Positions 53,182-62,586 of a stretch of 64,000 bases of DNA are shown piece after piece; position 1 is the stretch's first letter; the number at the start of each line of letters is the position of its first letter. The notes under the pieces were generated by a model. That model was not told the origin of the DNA. It made no database searches and worked only from the letters and a program-made list of their open reading frames with translations. The stretch lies in the NCBI GenBank assembly GCA_035430165.1, contig DAOMGE010000002.1:1-64000 (forward strand), read 5' to 3'. Source of the stretch: UBA7239 sp035430165. Its GTDB lineage: Bacteria > Pseudomonadota > Gammaproteobacteria > Pseudomonadales > UBA7239. The translations under genes were made by a program, and so were the position numbers.

Positions 53182-55965
53182 TCAATCCTTGCAGACGGGT
53201 ACGGCTGCATTGGTATCAGTCGGCGCTTCCTTGATGTTGAAGCGCATCAACAACAGCTTGCCGACCGGTGCGTCAATAGATTTTTCGCAGGTTAGATGCA
53301 TCCGGCTTTTTAATGCATCGATTGCCGGCTGTGTGCCTGGCTGGGACAGCGCGAGATAATACAAGTGATCCAGTTCTGGATGCGTATTTGTATAGCTGAA
53401 TATGGCTGGTGCTTGGCCTTCATCAGAAAAAAAATGACCGTGCAATTCGCCATCCAGGTGTACATCATGCTCGCGCAGGTAGGTTTTAAACCAGTCGTGT
53501 GTAAAAAGGACGGTGGAGCTTTTGGGGTCAGATTTTCCAGAGTCTCTGGCAATCCATGTTGCAATATCGTCCAGCGGGCTGCCGGCAAGTCCGGCTTTAA
53601 GCGCATCGATATCAGCGGGTTTTGATTTTGTGTTGAACTGGTAAATGTCGACGGGGCCAGCACCTGTTTCAATAGCTGTCTGGTTCACCAGTTTGCATTG
53701 TAACTTCAACAATAGTGCTGCGCGTTCGGTTTCTGCGCTGCGCAGGGCAATATAAAAAAGTGTATCAACGGCAGGATGCTGGCCAAGATGGCCGAGCACA
53801 TTTTCTGTTTGCAAGTCGATATAGTAGTGACGCCCACTCCATTCCTTGTCATACGCCATGCCGTTGTGTACGAGATAAGGCTCCATCCAGTCGTGTGAAA
53901 AAATAAATGTGTAGTGCTCGGGGTTTTCTACGCCAGGAACAGATTTGAGTGCTGCAATGGCATTATTGACGGGGTTGACTCCGGAGAACGGGAGGTTGCT
54001 TATATCGGCAACTGTCGGAGACTGCCTTACATCAAAGCTGTAAGTGTCCATCATGCCGGCTGAAGATTCGGTGGAAAATTTATCAAGCAGTTTGTAGCGG
54101 GCCGCCAGCGCATCGGCACCTACCAGCGCATTGTTTTCACGCAGCGCCATGTAGTACAGGGTCTCAATCGCGGGATGTGCATTGAGATAATTTGTCACCT
54201 CGGATATTTTCCAGTCGCCGTAGAATTTCCGCTGTGGCCAGCTCTGGTCAAGATAGACATTGTTGCGCTGCAGGTAGGGTTCCATCCAGTCGTGCGTGAC
54301 AAGCGTTGCATAGGTGCCAGGCAATTTTCCCGCTATTTTTAACGAGAGTTGGATGGCGGCGTCATTGACAGGATTTGAACCGAGCGCCTTGATCTCCTCC
54401 GCAGAGGGTTTTTCCCTGACACTGAACTTGAGGACATTGATGTCAAATAATGTGGAAGACACAGTGGCACTTGAGAGCAACTTGTATTCGCGCCGCAGGG
54501 CAGCGGCAGCGTATTCGGCGCCTTTTTGCTCAAATTCCAGATAATAAAAATAGTCGATTGCGGGGCGATCCTTGAGGTAATTCTGCACCTCGATGATTTG
54601 TTGGGGAATATAGAAAATATGGAATTGCCATGCGGCATCGTAGACAAGGTTATTGCGAGCGAGGTAATGCTCAAACCAGCTGTAGGTCATCAGGGTTGTG
54701 TAATTGTCTTTCAGGTTGTTGCGGACCACATCATCCTTGATCAACTTTGCCGCTTCACGCACCGGATCCTTGTCCAATTCGGAGTACAAGCCCTTGGTGA
54801 TATTCGTGTTTATTGTCCATGCTGAAAAAACGACAATGGTGATGGCGAAGGCGGGTTTTTTCCAGAAAGGGTTGGTCAGTTTCTGCAGTACCCAGTCGAT
54901 GCTGTATGCAGCAATTATCGCCATGAATGGCGAAACGTGCAGGAAATAACGCTTCTCAAAAATCGGCGTGCTGACCAGGGACTTCAGGTAAAAGGCAAAA
55001 ATGGGAATTGCTGCCAGAAAGAAAATACTGCAGATGACAGCATGCGCCTGATGGGCCGTATGGCGGCGAAAGCGCTCAGCAATGAGCAGGGCTGCCACGA
55101 TCAGGCAGGCGCAATAAAACTGGAAATGTTCGAGATCCGGCCCTAGCAGGCGCTGCATAAGCATGTATGCATCGTTACCTGTCGGTGGTGCCGATACCGC
55201 CCATTCATTGTGGCCGTCCAGTACCTGTTCCACCATGACAAAAAACCAGGGCGAATAAGCCAGCACGGGAATGACAAATAACTGGAACATCTCCCTGAAG
55301 CTGCCTTTTCGTTGCCTGCTGACTATGAGCAAGGTGTAAAGCAGGATTTCAGCAGAGAAAAAAACAAATCCGGAGTAATGGAAATACAGTGACAGGATGG
55401 TGGTTGTAATAAAGCCGTACAGGAAAATCTTGCGAGGATTTTCCCGGAACAGGATTTCCAGGTAGCAGGCAAGGTTGGCCAGGATAAACGTGACCAGCAT
55501 GGTATAGGCGCGCGCTTCCTGGCTGTAATAAATGGCGGGGTGTGCGCTTGCTGTCAGTGCCGCAGCAAGCAGGCCAACTTCGGGAGAAAACCAGCGCTTG
55601 CCGATATAAAAAACAATGGGTATCCAGTAAATACCAAAAAAAAGCGCGTGTAACCGGATTTCAAAATCCGAGTAGTGGGACAAGGGCAGCGTCCAGTACA
55701 TAAACGCCACATAACCCGGCGGGTGCGAATCGTTTATCAGTAATGGCCATATATCCCTGATGTTATTTGCGTAGCTCGCCATCACAGCGAATAGTTCATC
55801 GCTCCAGAGGCTTTGACGGTCTATGCCATAAATGCGTTCAATGCTTCCCAGAAGGATGACCAGCACCAGGGATACGCTGTAGAAGGGGGCTAGTACCGGG
55901 CGTGCGCGCCGTGCAGGAATGCTATGTCCGGCAGACGCCGTGTGTGTATCCGCGTTGTCCATCAT
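53182..55965 (-). CDS. GT-C glycosyltransferase (PMT/ArnT-like) with four tandem periplasmic repeats
   Basis: A large protein of 927 residues. Residues about 25-395 are a multi-spanning GT-C domain with the acidic pair Asp56-Glu57 in SLWSDELF and a SQEARAY motif (148-154) as in PMT/ArnT enzymes. From residue 400 the protein consists of four copies of a unit of about 120 residues: 400-519, 531-650, 664-782 and 796-914. Each has an anchor Tyr/HisAsp-Trp-(Met/Phe)-x-x-Tyr-Leu (428, 558, 691, 823), a conserved (H/R)PAxD-x-(L/F)(Y/F)Y stretch and a final Y-x-Phe-like strand. The copies lack transmembrane segments and should lie in the periplasm. The tandem expansion is most unusual for this enzyme class. 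It overlaps the upstream GT-C gene by four bases (ATGA). Confidence 0.85.
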   Translation of the reverse strand: MMDNADTHTASAGHSIPARRARPVLAPFYSVSLVLVILLGSIERIYGIDRQSLWSDELFAVMASYANNIRDIWPLLINDSHPPGYVAFMYWTLPLSHYSDFEIRLHALFFGIYWIPIVFYIGKRWFSPEVGLLAAALTASAHPAIYYSQEARAYTMLVTFILANLACYLEILFRENPRKIFLYGFITTTILSLYFHYSGFVFFSAEILLYTLLIVSRQRKGSFREMFQLFVIPVLAYSPWFFVMVEQVLDGHNEWAVSAPPTGNDAYMLMQRLLGPDLEHFQFYCACLIVAALLIAERFRRHTAHQAHAVICSIFFLAAIPIFAFYLKSLVSTPIFEKRYFLHVSPFMAIIAAYSIDWVLQKLTNPFWKKPAFAITIVVFSAWTINTNITKGLYSELDKDPVREAAKLIKDDVVRNNLKDNYTTLMTYSWFEHYLARNNLVYDAAWQFHIFYIPQQIIEVQNYLKDRPAIDYFYYLEFEQKGAEYAAAALRREYKLLSSATVSSTLFDINVLKFSVREKPSAEEIKALGSNPVNDAAIQLSLKIAGKLPGTYATLVTHDWMEPYLQRNNVYLDQSWPQRKFYGDWKISEVTNYLNAHPAIETLYYMALRENNALVGADALAARYKLLDKFSTESSAGMMDTYSFDVRQSPTVADISNLPFSGVNPVNNAIAALKSVPGVENPEHYTFIFSHDWMEPYLVHNGMAYDKEWSGRHYYIDLQTENVLGHLGQHPAVDTLFYIALRSAETERAALLLKLQCKLVNQTAIETGAGPVDIYQFNTKSKPADIDALKAGLAGSPLDDIATWIARDSGKSDPKSSTVLFTHDWFKTYLREHDVHLDGELHGHFFSDEGQAPAIFSYTNTHPELDHLYYLALSQPGTQPAIDALKSRMHLTCEKSIDAPVGKLLLMRFNIKEAPTDTNAAVPVCKD

Positions 55966-57560
55966 AGTGAAACCACCCCCGCGAGATGCGCCTGGCAATC
56001 TGGCGCGCTGGTGCCAGGTTCGGGATCGACGCCGGAAAATTTGATGATCCTGACCCAGGGTATCCTGCTCTGGCACAGTTGCCTGTATCGACTGGACAAG
56101 GTGGTGTACAGCGGTGAGTCGTGCTCCAGATTCCTGTCGCTTCCTTGATACTCAAGATAATAGAAAACGTTATCCGCCAGCAGTCCATGCAGGGTGTCTT
56201 CAGCAGATTCGGAGTTGGCCTGGAGATGCACAGCGTTTTTCAGGTCAAACCGTTCCAGGTAATGATTGAACAGACCGCTGTTGAGAATGATAGTCCGGTT
56301 ACCTTCCATGAAATTTTTATCATCGTGCACGATTTTGGTGGCCAGCCGGAAATCGGCGTTGACTTCATGCGTGAATGCACCGTTGTCATACAGGGTACGC
56401 GTTTGCAGGGCAGTAATGCCGATCAGAAGAATAATAACGAGAGTTTGCTGGAGAGCGGGCAGCGGGATGTGCCTGATCAGAATGGCAACAGGATAGGGAG
56501 CAATCAGGAAAAAAATGGCCGACCAGAATATGTAGTTGTTGGTGGAGATGGAGGGAAGAAAAAAGGCAGTAAGCATTCCGGCGAGAAACAGCAGGCAGAT
56601 AAAAAACGCTGAGCAGCTTGTGGTTTCATCTTCGGTGTTGCGGCTAAATCGCTGCACAAGGCAGAGGACCAGAGTGAGTGCTGCAGATGCGAGAAGCACG
56701 TTCAATAGTAGCGAATTTTCAATAAAAAGCGCACGGATGATCTGTTTTATCCTGCCAGTATCTTGCAGCGTGAAGAAATGTCCGGTCGATATCCATTTCC
56801 AGAAGCTCAGTAAAATCGGTATCCATAAGGCAATAACAACCAGTAGCGGCTTCCACAGGGCAACGGCAGCGGGTTTGCGTAGATAAAACAGTGTGACAAT
56901 GCACTCCATTGCCAGCGGAATGGCCGCCATGTAACTGGTGTAAAAAGCCAGTGCGCCACTGCACCAGAAACCCAGCAGGAAACCCTCCTTGCCAGCAAAG
57001 CCGGATCGCCATGACCATGCCAGATTCCAGGATGCGCCACGGTGTTGAATCGAGACAGGCGCTGCAGCGGCATTGTCAGGAGTAAACACAATATGGAAGA
57101 AACAGTAGGTGTGAAAAATAACGAAAAGTAACAGGAATGCATAAAGATCAGTTTCACGGCTGGCCACTACCGGTGTATGTGCAGTGGCGATGAGTGCGGC
57201 GGACAGTAGGCCGGATACGGGTGAAAAGAAATCCCTGCCTATGCGGTAGATAACGAAGATGACAGCTGTCCCGGCCAGTGCGGATGGCAGGCGTACCATG
57301 AACTCGCTGTTGCCCAGCCAGGCCGTCGTATCGCATAACAGGAAGGGATAGACAAACGGCATGCCATTCAGTACGCGCTGGTTCACCGCCAGCCCTAACC
57401 AGTTGGACGCATTACAAACGCCGATGTTGGCAATTTCATTGGCGGAAAGGCTCAGGTAATCAAGCTGGTAAAAACGGACACAGGCGGCTATCGCCAGAAT
57501 TACAGTGAGCTGGGACAGATGCCAGAATGTCTCGCGCTCCTTCGCAACAGTAAAACGCAT
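55962..57560 (-). CDS. GT-C-like membrane protein with a degenerate active site and one periplasmic repeat
   Basis: A protein of 532 residues related to its downstream neighbour. The GT-C membrane part spans about 10-390. The acidic pair expected at the first loop is Asn41-Glu42 instead of Asp-Glu (LSLSANEIAN), so normal catalysis is doubtful. Residues about 415-510 are a single diverged copy of the unit repeated four times in the neighbour (SGLFNHYLERFDL, DNVFYYLEYQG). AGGAG precedes the ATG at 57560. It may act as a partner of the second protein. The genes overlap. Confidence 0.8.
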   Translation of the reverse strand: MRFTVAKERETFWHLSQLTVILAIAACVRFYQLDYLSLSANEIANIGVCNASNWLGLAVNQRVLNGMPFVYPFLLCDTTAWLGNSEFMVRLPSALAGTAVIFVIYRIGRDFFSPVSGLLSAALIATAHTPVVASRETDLYAFLLLFVIFHTYCFFHIVFTPDNAAAAPVSIQHRGASWNLAWSWRSGFAGKEGFLLGFWCSGALAFYTSYMAAIPLAMECIVTLFYLRKPAAVALWKPLLVVIALWIPILLSFWKWISTGHFFTLQDTGRIKQIIRALFIENSLLLNVLLASAALTLVLCLVQRFSRNTEDETTSCSAFFICLLFLAGMLTAFFLPSISTNNYIFWSAIFFLIAPYPVAILIRHIPLPALQQTLVIILLIGITALQTRTLYDNGAFTHEVNADFRLATKIVHDDKNFMEGNRTIILNSGLFNHYLERFDLKNAVHLQANSESAEDTLHGLLADNVFYYLEYQGSDRNLEHDSPLYTTLSSRYRQLCQSRIPWVRIIKFSGVDPEPGTSAPDCQAHLAGVVSL

Positions 57561-57695
57561 GTGTTCTCCTGATCGGGCAGACGTTAGAGCATCAATGCTC
57601 CGGGCGATTGTAGCAGACTGTTGCATGTGCTCAAATGTAACGCACACCGGCGATAATAATGCGGCCGGGTCTGAATGTTGTCAGGTGTTGTTTCT

Positions 57696-60023
57696 ATGCA
57701 TTTCACTCATGAACATCATGGCCAGGATGGCGCGTTTTATGCCCGCCTGTTGCAGCCGTGGGTTGTTTATCCCTTCGTATTGGTCGCGTCGGTTTTCCTC
57801 GCGCTGACCACGTACCTGCAACCGGGGAGTGAAATTGTGGAGGGGCTGGATGCCTCCTGGGCCTACGGGCTGAACTATATATACGCAAAAGGCCTGGTGA
57901 TGGGCCGCGACATTTATTTTACCTTCGGGCCGTTAGGCTTCCTGATGTACAGCATGCCGATCGATGGCAAGCCGCTCATCGCTATCAGCAGCCTGTTCTG
58001 GTTTTGTGTGTCAATCCTGCAATGTTTCCTTGTGCTGGATCTGGTGTTCAGGCAGCGTCGCGCCAGGTGGAATTTCCTGCTGGATCTGCTGGCAGGTGTG
58101 GCGGTGATTTGTCTCGCCAATGCACATGAATACCGTTTGTTGTTGATCGCGTATGTGCTGGTTTTCCTGCATGGGAAAACAGGCTATTACCGATACCTCG
58201 TGTTGCTGGCGTTTATTTCAGCACTCTGCATTGCCATAAAATTTTCGTTCGGGGCTGTGGCGTTATCCCTGTTCGGGCCGTATTTATTGTGGGCGAGCTG
58301 GACGGCGAGGAGCCCCCGGATTTTTATTATCGGGGTGTTGTCGTTTCTCGTGTTTTATCTTGCAATATGGCTGCTACTTTACGGCAGTTTTTCTGGCGTG
58401 ATGGGTTATGTGCAAGGCGGGCTGGCTTTTTCACAGGGCAGTACATCGGCGATGGCGACCAACCCGGCCAATGACTGGCTGGCCATTGCCAATTTTTATT
58501 TGCTGCTTGTTGCCAGCCTGTTTGTCCTGTCGCGTGGTGAACAGGGTGCCTGGAATCTCACCCCCCTGTGTTTTATCGGCCCGCTTTTTATCTGGAGCAA
58601 GTATGCGTTTGGCCTGGAAGATGCCGAGCATTTATCGTTCCTGATGTCATTTGTCTTCCTGTCGGCGTTTATCTTTTTCATCACCGTGACGGATATCAAA
58701 CGAAAACTGGTAGTGCCGGTTGTGGTCATGAGCTGTTTTGTCTCATGGCGTGCGATGCACACACATATTGCAGACACAGCCTACACGCCAGACTACGTCT
58801 ACTATCCATCCGCCACATTTCGCAGTCGTCTGGATATTGATCGACTGAACGATTACTGGATACAAAGAACAGAAGAAGGCCTGAAGCCATTGCGGGTTCC
58901 GGAAAATTTACGAACGATGATAGGGGACAAGACAGTTGATATCTATCCATGGGAATCGGTAATAGCCCAGGCCAGTCATCTCAACTGGCTGCCGCGGCCG
59001 ATTTTCCAGAATTACATTACGTACACGCCGTTCCTGGACGAGAAAAACCGGGAATTTTATAGCGGTACGCGCGCGCCGGCGTTTGTGCTATGGCATTTCC
59101 ATAGTTTCCAGGACATCGCCAATCGTTACGGATTCAGTACAGATCCACTGACAATCGATGCAATTTTCCGTCACTACCAGATTGAAAAATGTGATGGGCC
59201 CTACTGCCTGTTTTCGCGCCAGCAACAGGAACAGCTGACAAAAGAAAAAGCAGTGGGCAGCATTGTTGCGCACTGGGATGAATGGATTCCTGTAAAGGAT
59301 TTCCAGGGCGATATCCTGCGCGCCCACACCACGATACAGCGCAACTGGCTCGGCAAGCTCAACATGGCGCTCTGGAAAGAGGGCGGCGTTTCTATTGATT
59401 ACCGTCTGAAAAATGGTGAAACCAGGACGCATGATCTTGTGGTTGATAATGCAGTTTCAGGAATCTGGGTGTCGCCCTACATTGAACATTTTTCCATTCA
59501 GGCAGTGCAGCCGCAGCCAATCGACAAACCAGTGCTGGAGAAAATCCTCGCGCTTCCGCATGCAGAGGGCTATGTCGATCATATCGAAGATGGCTTTTCA
59601 GGCCCGAGAATTTCCGGCTGGGGATTCCTGCCGTTCAAGGATACGCCGGCGCAGCATGTTTCTGTCATCCTGTTTAACGAGACACATGCCTACAAGGCGC
59701 CTGTGGATAACCGGTTGCGGCCAGGTATCGCACAGAATTATCCCGACAAGAAGGGAGTCAACCTTGAGTACACCGGCTTTGACAAGGAAATTGTTGCGGG
59801 TGATATCAAGCCTGGCGAATATGCTGTGCGTTTTATGGTGGAAAATGGAGGCGAGTCCGCTGTTTCCGATAACCAGAATATGACGCTGCGCATTACAGAT
59901 AAACACCAGGCCAATAATGTCGACGCTATCCGCTTGCACTCCCTCCGTGCATGGGCATTCGAGCCGGATATCATGATTGACTGGGTGACTGTCGGGTTCA
60001 CAGGTAAAAATCCGTTGCAGTAA
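57696..60023 (+). CDS. Unknown membrane protein with a C-terminal beta-sandwich
   Basis: A protein of 775 residues that I do not recognise by name. About ten hydrophobic segments occupy residues 20-370, a GT-C-like layout. From about 370 to 630 the chain is soluble (YYPSATFRSRLD, WFFPF-like aromatic regions), and residues about 630-745 form a beta-sandwich-like unit (GPRISGWGFLPF, VILFNETHAYKAPVDNRLRPGI), a type seen appended to cell-surface glycan enzymes. An alternative start is 57675. It begins a three-gene run (60066, 61504) divergent from the GT-C pair. Confidence 0.7.
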   Translation: MHFTHEHHGQDGAFYARLLQPWVVYPFVLVASVFLALTTYLQPGSEIVEGLDASWAYGLNYIYAKGLVMGRDIYFTFGPLGFLMYSMPIDGKPLIAISSLFWFCVSILQCFLVLDLVFRQRRARWNFLLDLLAGVAVICLANAHEYRLLLIAYVLVFLHGKTGYYRYLVLLAFISALCIAIKFSFGAVALSLFGPYLLWASWTARSPRIFIIGVLSFLVFYLAIWLLLYGSFSGVMGYVQGGLAFSQGSTSAMATNPANDWLAIANFYLLLVASLFVLSRGEQGAWNLTPLCFIGPLFIWSKYAFGLEDAEHLSFLMSFVFLSAFIFFITVTDIKRKLVVPVVVMSCFVSWRAMHTHIADTAYTPDYVYYPSATFRSRLDIDRLNDYWIQRTEEGLKPLRVPENLRTMIGDKTVDIYPWESVIAQASHLNWLPRPIFQNYITYTPFLDEKNREFYSGTRAPAFVLWHFHSFQDIANRYGFSTDPLTIDAIFRHYQIEKCDGPYCLFSRQQQEQLTKEKAVGSIVAHWDEWIPVKDFQGDILRAHTTIQRNWLGKLNMALWKEGGVSIDYRLKNGETRTHDLVVDNAVSGIWVSPYIEHFSIQAVQPQPIDKPVLEKILALPHAEGYVDHIEDGFSGPRISGWGFLPFKDTPAQHVSVILFNETHAYKAPVDNRLRPGIAQNYPDKKGVNLEYTGFDKEIVAGDIKPGEYAVRFMVENGGESAVSDNQNMTLRITDKHQANNVDAIRLHSLRAWAFEPDIMIDWVTVGFTGKNPLQ

Positions 60024-60065
60024 CCCGGCATTCTTTCTTGCAGTAAACAGATTTCAGGAGTCCGG

Positions 60066-61511
60066 ATGCAAATGGAAACCCGTCAGAAAAGAATATTTCC
60101 TGTACCAGAAACCGTGTGCATCGCGATCGCATTTTTTTTGTTGTTCATGGGCGTTGGCAGGATTTTCAGTCTGGTGTTGCATGATCCCGTCATCGCCTAC
60201 GCCAACAGCTATGACATGATCCCGTTGCAGGCATGCCACCAGATCTGGCCTGCTGTGCCGGGTGTTGATATACGGAAAGGCACGCCTGCTGCACCGTTGC
60301 GTCCGTATTCCATTACCCAGCATGTCGATACGCCGTGCCTGCCAAGTTCAGAATTGCTGTTTACGTGGACGGCGATAAAACTGGCAAACCTGAAAAACAT
60401 TGTTACAGGTAGCAAGCTGGTATCGATAAAAACCGTAGGCACGGTCAAGGCTGTTTTTCTGGCAGTGACAGCCATCCTGTTCCAGCTGTTTTTATACCGG
60501 CGTCGACAAGTGGCCGGTATGTGTCTCCATGCGCTGGTGGTGTTGCTGGTGTTATCCGATCCCGGATTGACACTCTACCTGAGTACGTTTTACACGCAAT
60601 TTTCTGCAGCGTACTTTTTGTATGTGCTGGTTGCGGGTCTGGTTGTGCTGCAGCTGCACCGCCGCCATTATTTTTTTCCGGGCGGCGTATTGTTGTGCGC
60701 TGGCCTGCTGGGCCTGGGATTGTCGATGCCCCAACACGCTGCGCTGGCCCTCATCCTCGGCTTGATACTGGCCGCGTATTATTTCAGGCAGAAATCGCCG
60801 CTGGTGGCTGGTGCTGTGCTGGTATTTGCCGTTGTGCCGTATTGCCTGCAATCGGGAAACTGGCTGGCGCCAGCGAATGAAAGGCTCGATTTTGCCAACC
60901 GGAGCAATGTGTTCAGCGCAATGCTTGAGTCATCACCTGACAAGTCACAGGCGGCAGCCATCCTGAAATTGCCGGAAGCCTGCACGGCCTTGGCGGGCAG
61001 GAAATCCTACGAACCTGAATTGATAGCGCATCATCCCTGCAAGGAAATCCAGCAGGTCAGTAACCGCGACCTTGCCTTGTTGCTGGTGGTGCAACCGTCA
61101 TTGCCCGAACAGATGCTGGTCAGGGCGATGCCGGAACTGGCGGGCTGGATTATCCGGCATTACGGCCAGGTGGAAGGTGAAAAATTTTCCAGTGCCAGCA
61201 GTTATTACTGGTCGATTGCAGAACTGACCGCATCTATCCCTGCATCGTGGCTGCCCTGGTTTTTGTGCGCGCCTGCCGTGTGCTGGTTGCTGCTGTTATT
61301 TTCCAGAAAGGCAACGGCAAAAAAATTGCAGCCGTATGAATGCCTGTGTGGGTTGATGATGATTGCGCAGTGGGCCGCACTGTGGATTGCGTTGTTATCG
61401 TTCGGTTTCGTTGATGTAACCAGGAATGCGCATCTGGCGGTATTGCTGGCGGCATGCAATCTGACTGGAATATTTTTCCCTGGACTAGGGCAGAGGAGAC
61501 ATCATGAATAA
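60066..61511 (+). CDS. Unknown membrane protein of the glycan region
   Basis: A protein of 481 residues, mostly hydrophobic with about nine helices and a soluble segment near 270-370. No family was recognised. CAGGAG lies before the ATG at 60066. It follows the 775-residue protein after 42 bases and overlaps the next gene by 8 bases, so they are probably co-transcribed. A polymerase, flippase or transferase for the same glycan is conceivable but unsupported. Confidence 0.7.
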   Translation: MQMETRQKRIFPVPETVCIAIAFFLLFMGVGRIFSLVLHDPVIAYANSYDMIPLQACHQIWPAVPGVDIRKGTPAAPLRPYSITQHVDTPCLPSSELLFTWTAIKLANLKNIVTGSKLVSIKTVGTVKAVFLAVTAILFQLFLYRRRQVAGMCLHALVVLLVLSDPGLTLYLSTFYTQFSAAYFLYVLVAGLVVLQLHRRHYFFPGGVLLCAGLLGLGLSMPQHAALALILGLILAAYYFRQKSPLVAGAVLVFAVVPYCLQSGNWLAPANERLDFANRSNVFSAMLESSPDKSQAAAILKLPEACTALAGRKSYEPELIAHHPCKEIQQVSNRDLALLLVVQPSLPEQMLVRAMPELAGWIIRHYGQVEGEKFSSASSYYWSIAELTASIPASWLPWFLCAPAVCWLLLLFSRKATAKKLQPYECLCGLMMIAQWAALWIALLSFGFVDVTRNAHLAVLLAACNLTGIFFPGLGQRRHHE

Positions 61512-62562
61512 TCGTTTGCTGTGGCCTGACAATGCAAAAGCACTGGCCATTTTCCTTGTATTTCTTGGTCACTTGCTGGAGGGCAATAATGCTATTTCCC
61601 CTGAGCTTGTCGCAGAAAATCGCTATATATATGCATTTCACATTCCGCTGTTTTTTATGGTGGCAGGCTATTTTTTCAGGGAAAAAAGAGGCAGTTTCGG
61701 CGAACTGGTTGTCAGCAAATTCAAAAGCCGGATGGTACCGGTTCTGTTTTTTACCTTGGTTGCTTATCCGCTTTGGTTGCATCCGGATTGGTGGAATATT
61801 ACCAACGTCGACCCTGAATCCGTGCATTACCATCTGTGGCGTTTATTGCGTGGCTTTCCTAACCTGAACTGGCCTTGCTGGTTTCTTTTTTGTCTTATGC
61901 TGGTGGAGTTGATTGCGGCAGAGCTTATTCCCATGTTGCGCGGCAAGTGGAAGCTGGGTTTAGCAATTCCGATTATTTATATCATGGGGCGTTTGCTGAC
62001 AGACAAGTTTCCTGCAGAAGGCGTGCTGGTTCTGGAGAAACCGGAAGACATCTGGTTTTTGCAGGAAGCATTTGTGGCATTGCCTTTTTATCTGGCGGGC
62101 CATCTGTTGGCGCAAACTGGATGGTTAGCCGAGGTCAGTGTGAATCGTCGTTTGATGATTTTGCCTTTACTGCTGGTGATATTCATTGCGGCAACACATT
62201 TTAATTTTCCGGATAATCCCAATATGAAAGTCAATATGTCCACAGCGGAGCATGGAGGCTGGATATATTTTCCAGTGGCTGGGCTAACAGGGGCATTGGG
62301 ATTCCTGCTGCTATGCCAGTTCTTGCCACAAAACAGGCTGCTGACATACGTCGGCAGCAATACCTTGCCTCTAATGGGAATCAACGGGTTGTTCCTGCAT
62401 TTTTTTAATCGCCTGATCGCACCGGCTTGTGATGCACTTGGCCATGGCTATGTATTGCTGGCTGTTTATATCGCGGCATCGCTTGTTTCCCTGTTGTTGT
62501 GCTTGCCGCTGGTGTTGCTCTTCAATCGTTGTGTGCCATGGTGCGTAGGGCAGTGGCGATAA
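61504..62562 (+). CDS. Acyltransferase family 3 protein (OafA/NodX type)
   Basis: Inner-membrane acyltransferase of 352 residues with about ten helices. The N-terminal DNAKALAIFLVFLGH with conserved His23 and a nearby RIYAFHIPLFFMVAGYFF-like stretch are the family signature. It would O-acylate a sugar of a surface glycan on the periplasmic or cytoplasmic side. It overlaps the preceding gene by 8 bases; GAGGAGA precedes the ATG. No SGNH domain is fused. Confidence 0.88.
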   Translation: MNNRLLWPDNAKALAIFLVFLGHLLEGNNAISPELVAENRYIYAFHIPLFFMVAGYFFREKRGSFGELVVSKFKSRMVPVLFFTLVAYPLWLHPDWWNITNVDPESVHYHLWRLLRGFPNLNWPCWFLFCLMLVELIAAELIPMLRGKWKLGLAIPIIYIMGRLLTDKFPAEGVLVLEKPEDIWFLQEAFVALPFYLAGHLLAQTGWLAEVSVNRRLMILPLLLVIFIAATHFNFPDNPNMKVNMSTAEHGGWIYFPVAGLTGALGFLLLCQFLPQNRLLTYVGSNTLPLMGINGLFLHFFNRLIAPACDALGHGYVLLAVYIAASLVSLLLCLPLVLLFNRCVPWCVGQWR

Positions 62563-62586
62563 TCCATCCGGTCTGTGGAAAATTGA

